From: Candidatus Nanohaloarchaea archaeon
Lineage (GTDB): Archaea > EX4484-52 > GLR71
DNA length: 8,695 nucleotides
Direction of reading: 5' to 3'
Assembly (NCBI GenBank): GCA_030636885.1
Contig: DAOVVY010000028.1
Coordinates: 1 to 8,695 of the forward strand
Positions 5,220 to 8,695 of the stretch are shown piece after piece (position 1 is the stretch's first letter; each line of letters opens with the position of its first letter). The position numbers were made by a program, and so were the translations under genes. The notes below the pieces were generated by a model. The model saw only the letters and a program-made list of their open reading frames with translations, did no database searches and had not been told where the DNA came from.

Positions 5220-6461
5220 ATGAGTTCTATATGTTTTTATTTTCAGGTGCATCAACCCAGACGACTATACCCGGGACATGTAATCAATGTTGGTGGTGCA
5301 GACTCACCTACTAAATTAGAAACTGCAATTTTTGACGACAAAAAAAACAAAGAGATTATGGAAAAAGTTGCAAACAAATGTTACTATCCTGCAAACAATT
5401 TAATGCTAGATAAAATTGATGAGTTCAAAGGTCAAAAAAAGAAATTCAAAATAGCCTATTCCCTTTCAGGTGCATTCTTATACTCTATGGAACAGTTTTC
5501 ACCCGACCTACTTGAGACTTTCAAACAACTCGCAAAGACTGGTTGTGTGGAATTTTTATCTGAGACATATCACCATTCACTTTCAAGTTTCTGGGGGCAA
5601 GGTACCGACCGACCTGAATTTAAGGCACAGGTCAACCTGCACAAGGATGCTATGAAAGACGTAATTGGGTACAGACCAACCTTTTTCAGGAACACAGAAC
5701 TTCTTTTCAACAACTCCATCGCAAAAACAGTTGAATCAATGGGTTTCAAAGGCATGCTTTCAGAAGGTATTGAACGCATCTTAGGTGGCTGGAAATCACC
5801 AGAATATGTTTATAATACGCAAGGTTCAAAATTACCAATTCTTCTAAGACATTACAGTCTAAGTGATGATATGTCGTATCGGTTCTCTGCAAGATGGTTT
5901 TCTGGCTGGCCAGTAACTGCCGACAAGTATGCAAGTTGGCTTTCTGCCTGTCATGGGGAAACAATAAACTTATTTATGGATTACGAAACTTTCGGTGAAC
6001 ATCAATGGGAAGACACTGGCATTTTTTGGTTTTTAAAAGACTTACCTGGAAAGATTTTAGACCACAACCACATGGATTTCGCAACACCTACCGAAGTAGT
6101 TGATAAATTCCCCGTGCGTGGCGACATTGATGTCTCAGACCTTGAGACAATATCCTGGGCGGACCGTGAGCGTGACCCGTCCGCATGGCTCGGCAACAGT
6201 ATGCAAAGGTTGACATTCGCCGAGCTTGAACGTGTGGGTAAACTTGTACTTGCTACAAAAAACAAAGAACTGATTTCGACCTGGCGCTTCCTGCAGACCT
6301 CAGACCACCTGTACTATATGTGCACAAAAAACTGGGGTGATGGCGATGTGCACAAATATTTCAGTCCTTATGGTACACCTTCAGAAGCATTTGAAGGTAT
6401 GATCAAAGCAATATCTCAGTTGGAGTTCTTGGCTAAGAGAATGATTAATACTACTGGGTAG
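5220..6461 (+). CDS. GH57 family alpha-amylase-type glycoside hydrolase
   Basis: 413 aa with the GH57 conserved regions in order: HQP at 11-13 (region 1), GCVEFLSETYHHS at 108-120 (region 2), FFRNTELLFNN at 155-165 with Glu160 as expected nucleophile (region 3), and FMDYETFGEHQW at 252-263 with Asp254 as expected acid/base (region 4). The RNTEL and MDYETFGEH forms match the GH57 alpha-amylase group known from M. jannaschii (MJ1611-like). No signal peptide is present, so it acts in the cytoplasm on stored alpha-glucan or maltodextrin, by hydrolysis or possibly transglycosylation. The block at about 310-330 (ISWADRERDPSAWLGNSMQ) is encoded by a locally GC-richer stretch. The gene is 29 nt after the glycosyltransferase and shares its transcript. 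Substrate specificity cannot be read from sequence. About 72 nt without a clear terminator follow. Confidence 0.92.
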   Translation: MSSICFYFQVHQPRRLYPGHVINVGGADSPTKLETAIFDDKKNKEIMEKVANKCYYPANNLMLDKIDEFKGQKKKFKIAYSLSGAFLYSMEQFSPDLLETFKQLAKTGCVEFLSETYHHSLSSFWGQGTDRPEFKAQVNLHKDAMKDVIGYRPTFFRNTELLFNNSIAKTVESMGFKGMLSEGIERILGGWKSPEYVYNTQGSKLPILLRHYSLSDDMSYRFSARWFSGWPVTADKYASWLSACHGETINLFMDYETFGEHQWEDTGIFWFLKDLPGKILDHNHMDFATPTEVVDKFPVRGDIDVSDLETISWADRERDPSAWLGNSMQRLTFAELERVGKLVLATKNKELISTWRFLQTSDHLYYMCTKNWGDGDVHKYFSPYGTPSEAFEGMIKAISQLEFLAKRMINTTG

Positions 6462-6502
6462 TTCATTGTGTTATTATTCCTAATATTTCAATAACCCTAA
6501 AC

Positions 6503-6510
6503 TAATATAT
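6503..6510 (+). promoter_or_regulatory. TATA box of the surface repeat protein gene
   Basis: TAATATAT is centred 27.5 nt upstream of ATG 6534, predicting a leaderless mRNA. No Shine-Dalgarno sequence precedes the ATG. This makes the gene independent of the glucan operon despite the short gap. Confidence 0.55.
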
Positions 6511-6533
6511 ACACAGTTAGTCAATTATTACTT

Positions 6534-8441
6534 ATGTCATATAAACTAAACAATTTGTTTACTCTCTCAATGCTCTTAATTTTATTTCTATCAATCACAC
6601 CAATCTCTGCAGAGATATACTCCTCAGTGGTAGGTCAGGTAAGTGAAGGAGACACATCAATGTTTCTGATAGATATAACTAAAGAGGATGCAGTAACAAT
6701 AACTGTCTCCTTGAACAACCAAGATCTCATTTCCACAACCCCTGATGATGAGATAACACTTTTAGGGATTTATGACCCGCTCGGAAAAAAGATGACTGAC
6801 GCAGGTTGTACAGGACAGATTTTACAGACTTGCAAAGTGTACAACCCCACACCAGGTACCTGGCTTGTAGAAGTCAAAGGAGACAGGATTTATGGTGATG
6901 GTAAAGTAAACGTCCAGGCAAGTTATCTTGTAAATAATTATCAAATATACTATAATGTGTACGACTCAGATGATTACACTGCAGAAAAATATACAATGAA
7001 TCAATATTCTATGATTTTCTTAAAAAAATATATATCAACATCGGACCGAAATCATTTTGCAGTAACAAGTGAATGGGATGATTACGTTGCAAAAAATGAG
7101 ATAACTATAATCTCCCCCAACATAAAGACCCAGACTGACACGTCTATCGAAGATGAGACAAATACCCAGACCTATTACTTAACTCCTGGCAGTGAAGCTG
7201 AAGGGAATTGGCTTGTACTTATTCGCGCACTGAAGGGTTCAGAACCCATAACTATTTACACAAATTATGGCTACTTAGACCTAGTGCCCACACAACAATT
7301 GATTTCAGATGAAATAAAAAAAGCAGATGAAGCAAAAGAGTATCCAATTTTAGTAACCGACACTTCAACACCTTTAGTTCTTTCACTTTTAGAGAAACAA
7401 TCAGGTGACACAGTAACAATATCAAAAGTATTCAATCCATCTGGTGTTGAGGTAGCCTGCACAGATTTTGGTGCAGGTTGTGCGATCCAAGATCCCGAAG
7501 AAGGTATCTGGTTGGTTGACATTTCAGCCCAATCAATAACTGGGTCAGCTCCATTTAATTTTGCAAGCACACATCATACTTATGAACCTAAAGATTACAC
7601 ATTAGAACAGTCAATAAATGCCAATGATATAATCTTTTATGAATCTTACATCAAGACCCAAGATAAAGAACACATGGTAACTGTTGCTGATTGGGATGAT
7701 TCCAAGATTAACATAGATATTGCAATAATATCTGCCAACGTAAATACAAAGACTGCGCATTCTTCAGGTGATGAAAAAAATGTACGGCTTTATTCGTTAA
7801 GTCCCGGAAACATTGCAGAAGGTAAATGGATTGTACAGTTGGCATCTCTTGAAGGTGAGGGCACAATTAATATATCTTCAAACTATAATTTAACTCGCAT
7901 AGCTTCACAAGAACTAAGGTCAATTGAAAACATTGCACAAGATGAGAACCAAAAATTCCTTGTAAATGTGGAGGTCACAGACATACCGTTAGTGATATCG
8001 ATTCTTGAGCGCCAGTCAGGTGACGACATAATTATAGCATCCATAATTAATCCCGCAGGTAAACAGATATCTTGTACAACCTTTGCCACCGGTTGCGCCA
8101 TTCAGGATCCAAAACCGGGTATCTGGACTGTGAATATAAAAGGAAAAAGTATAACGGGCACCGCACCTTACGTATTCGCATCAACTTATTCATTAACTGA
8201 TTGCGGTAATGGTGTGTGTGATGCTGACATAGGCGAGAACTGTAGAACTTGCGCATCTGATTGTGTCTGCAACCAGTTTGAAAAATGCGGTGTGGAGGAC
8301 GTCTGTGTGTCTATAACCAAAGAGGTTAAGAAAGATACAATTAAAGACAAGCTGAAAGAGAACATATTCAACATTCTTATAATACTCGCAGTCATTGCCG
8401 GTGCAGGTTACAAAGTCTACAAAGACAAGTACGCCTTTTAA
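6534..8441 (+). CDS. secreted, C-terminally anchored repeat protein with cysteine-rich module
   Basis: 635 aa. Residues 1-26 are a signal peptide (hydrophobic core LFTLSMLLILFLSITPI, likely cleavage after SA before Glu27). The body alternates two beta-rich module types: A1 (about 28-131), B1 (132-250), A2 (265-347), B2 (348-453), A3 (470-553). Every A module has a Cys pair (92/100, 309/316, 514/521) followed by an NP or DP and a G-x-W-x-V strand (W110, W326, W531). B modules end in GNWLVLI (W226) and GKWIVQL (W432). The pattern is reminiscent of bacterial pre-peptidase C-terminal (PPC-like) beta domains, but I cannot confirm that. Residues 557-591 hold eight cysteines (CGNGVC, GENC, TCASDCVC, then two more). 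A charged linker, a membrane segment (about 611-626) and a short basic tail (KVYKDKYAF) close the protein. It is probably displayed on the cell surface; binding partner unknown. It has its own promoter. Confidence 0.8.
   Translation: MSYKLNNLFTLSMLLILFLSITPISAEIYSSVVGQVSEGDTSMFLIDITKEDAVTITVSLNNQDLISTTPDDEITLLGIYDPLGKKMTDAGCTGQILQTCKVYNPTPGTWLVEVKGDRIYGDGKVNVQASYLVNNYQIYYNVYDSDDYTAEKYTMNQYSMIFLKKYISTSDRNHFAVTSEWDDYVAKNEITIISPNIKTQTDTSIEDETNTQTYYLTPGSEAEGNWLVLIRALKGSEPITIYTNYGYLDLVPTQQLISDEIKKADEAKEYPILVTDTSTPLVLSLLEKQSGDTVTISKVFNPSGVEVACTDFGAGCAIQDPEEGIWLVDISAQSITGSAPFNFASTHHTYEPKDYTLEQSINANDIIFYESYIKTQDKEHMVTVADWDDSKINIDIAIISANVNTKTAHSSGDEKNVRLYSLSPGNIAEGKWIVQLASLEGEGTINISSNYNLTRIASQELRSIENIAQDENQKFLVNVEVTDIPLVISILERQSGDDIIIASIINPAGKQISCTTFATGCAIQDPKPGIWTVNIKGKSITGTAPYVFASTYSLTDCGNGVCDADIGENCRTCASDCVCNQFEKCGVEDVCVSITKEVKKDTIKDKLKENIFNILIILAVIAGAGYKVYKDKYAF
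7326..7574 (+). repeat. A2 module coding repeat
   Basis: Encodes residues 265-347 of the surface protein. It aligns with 7941-8192 at a constant protein offset of 205 residues: C309, C316 and W326 correspond to C514, C521 and W531. The shared protein signature is GCAIQDP followed by GIW. Confidence 0.7.
7941..8192 (+). repeat. A3 module coding repeat
   Basis: Encodes residues 470-553, the closest relative of the A2 module. The DNA has diverged mainly at third positions, so this is an old internal duplication under selection, not a recent copy or assembly artefact. Confidence 0.7.
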
Positions 8442-8445
8442 ATAG

Positions 8446-8453
8446 ATATTTAA
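8446..8453 (+). promoter_or_regulatory. TATA box of the last, partial gene
   Basis: ATATTTAA begins five bases after the end of the surface protein gene and is centred 27.5 nt upstream of ATG 8477. This again predicts a leaderless transcript. Confidence 0.5.
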
Positions 8454-8476
8454 GCATTGCCCTACCTTATTTTATC

Positions 8477-8695
8477 ATGGCACAGTTAAGAATAAGTTCT
8501 GATACAACCGTAGAAACATTAAGTTTTGATGTATTGCAAGGTGCCTATGTATCTGCAGTTGATGGAAATCGTTTAGATGTTGAAAACGCCGGTAAAAAAG
8601 AGACCTATTTTCTTGGCGTAAAAAGTAGTTTATTATTTATTTCAGAAGACGAAATTGATATACAATTAGTTGGTTATTCAATGGATACGCAAGAA
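8477..8695 (+). CDS. 5' end of an unrecognised protein (partial)
   Basis: ATG at 8477 opens a frame that stays open for 73 codons to the window edge. It begins MAQLRISSDTTVETLSF and contains short alternating hydrophobic/polar stretches (GAYVSAV, TYFLGV, SLLFI, IDIQLVGYS) typical of beta strands. There is no signal peptide, membrane segment or family motif that I recognise. The start is supported by the TATA box at 8446-8453; no Shine-Dalgarno sequence is visible. Function unknown. Confidence 0.65.
   Translation, partial: MAQLRISSDTTVETLSFDVLQGAYVSAVDGNRLDVENAGKKETYFLGVKSSLLFISEDEIDIQLVGYSMDTQE

Noticed and set aside
7271..7570. 99-codon minus-strand frame inside the surface protein gene
   Set aside because: It is antisense to the conserved A2 module; the sense frame has repeats, signal peptide and anchor, and the antisense frame has none.
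1..8695. CRISPR array, tRNA, rRNA, transposase or terminal inverted repeats
   Set aside because: None seen. The only direct repeats are internal coding repeats of the FKBP tail and the surface protein.

Overview
The window looks archaeal. It is AT-rich, all genes lie on the + strand, and recognisable archaeal TATA boxes sit about 27 nt upstream of several start codons, which is the geometry of leaderless mRNAs. It encodes an ADP-dependent sugar kinase, a family best known from Archaea, and a GH57 glycosidase of the type found in methanogens and Thermococcales. The surface protein at the right end carries a CGNGVC...GENC...DC-type cysteine cluster that I associate with surface proteins of uncultivated archaea, including DPANN lineages. 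I cannot name the lineage from sequence alone.

Layout: (1) positions 3-206 are the 3' end of an unrecognised protein. (2) 283-1677 is an ADP-dependent phosphofructokinase/glucokinase with its own promoter. (3) 1836-3026 is a membrane-anchored FKBP-type prolyl isomerase with a very lysine-rich N-terminal tail. It is preceded by a possible 18-codon leaderless upstream ORF and followed by a hairpin plus T-tract terminator. (4) 3224-6461 is a three-gene unit: a half-glycosyltransferase, a complete glycogen-synthase-like glycosyltransferase overlapping it by four bases, and a GH57 alpha-amylase-type glycosidase with a strong ribosome binding site. (5) 6534-8441 is a secreted, C-terminally anchored repeat protein. 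(6) 8477 to the end is the start of an unrecognised protein.

The kinase, synthase and amylase together suggest storage of an alpha-glucan and its return to glycolysis. The synthase would build the polymer, the GH57 enzyme would trim or degrade it, and the ADP-dependent kinase would feed sugar phosphate into the modified Embden-Meyerhof pathway. From memory, Methanocaldococcus jannaschii keeps a comparable set of genes close together (MJ1604 to MJ1611). The FKBP and the repeat protein look like envelope components rather than part of the sugar pathway.

The most unusual item is the half-glycosyltransferase. It resembles the N-terminal domain of its downstream neighbour, lacks the whole nucleotide-sugar-binding domain, and still appears to keep the C-terminal cross-over helix. 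The lysine-rich membrane FKBP and the A-B-A-B-A surface protein with paired cysteines are the next most interesting.
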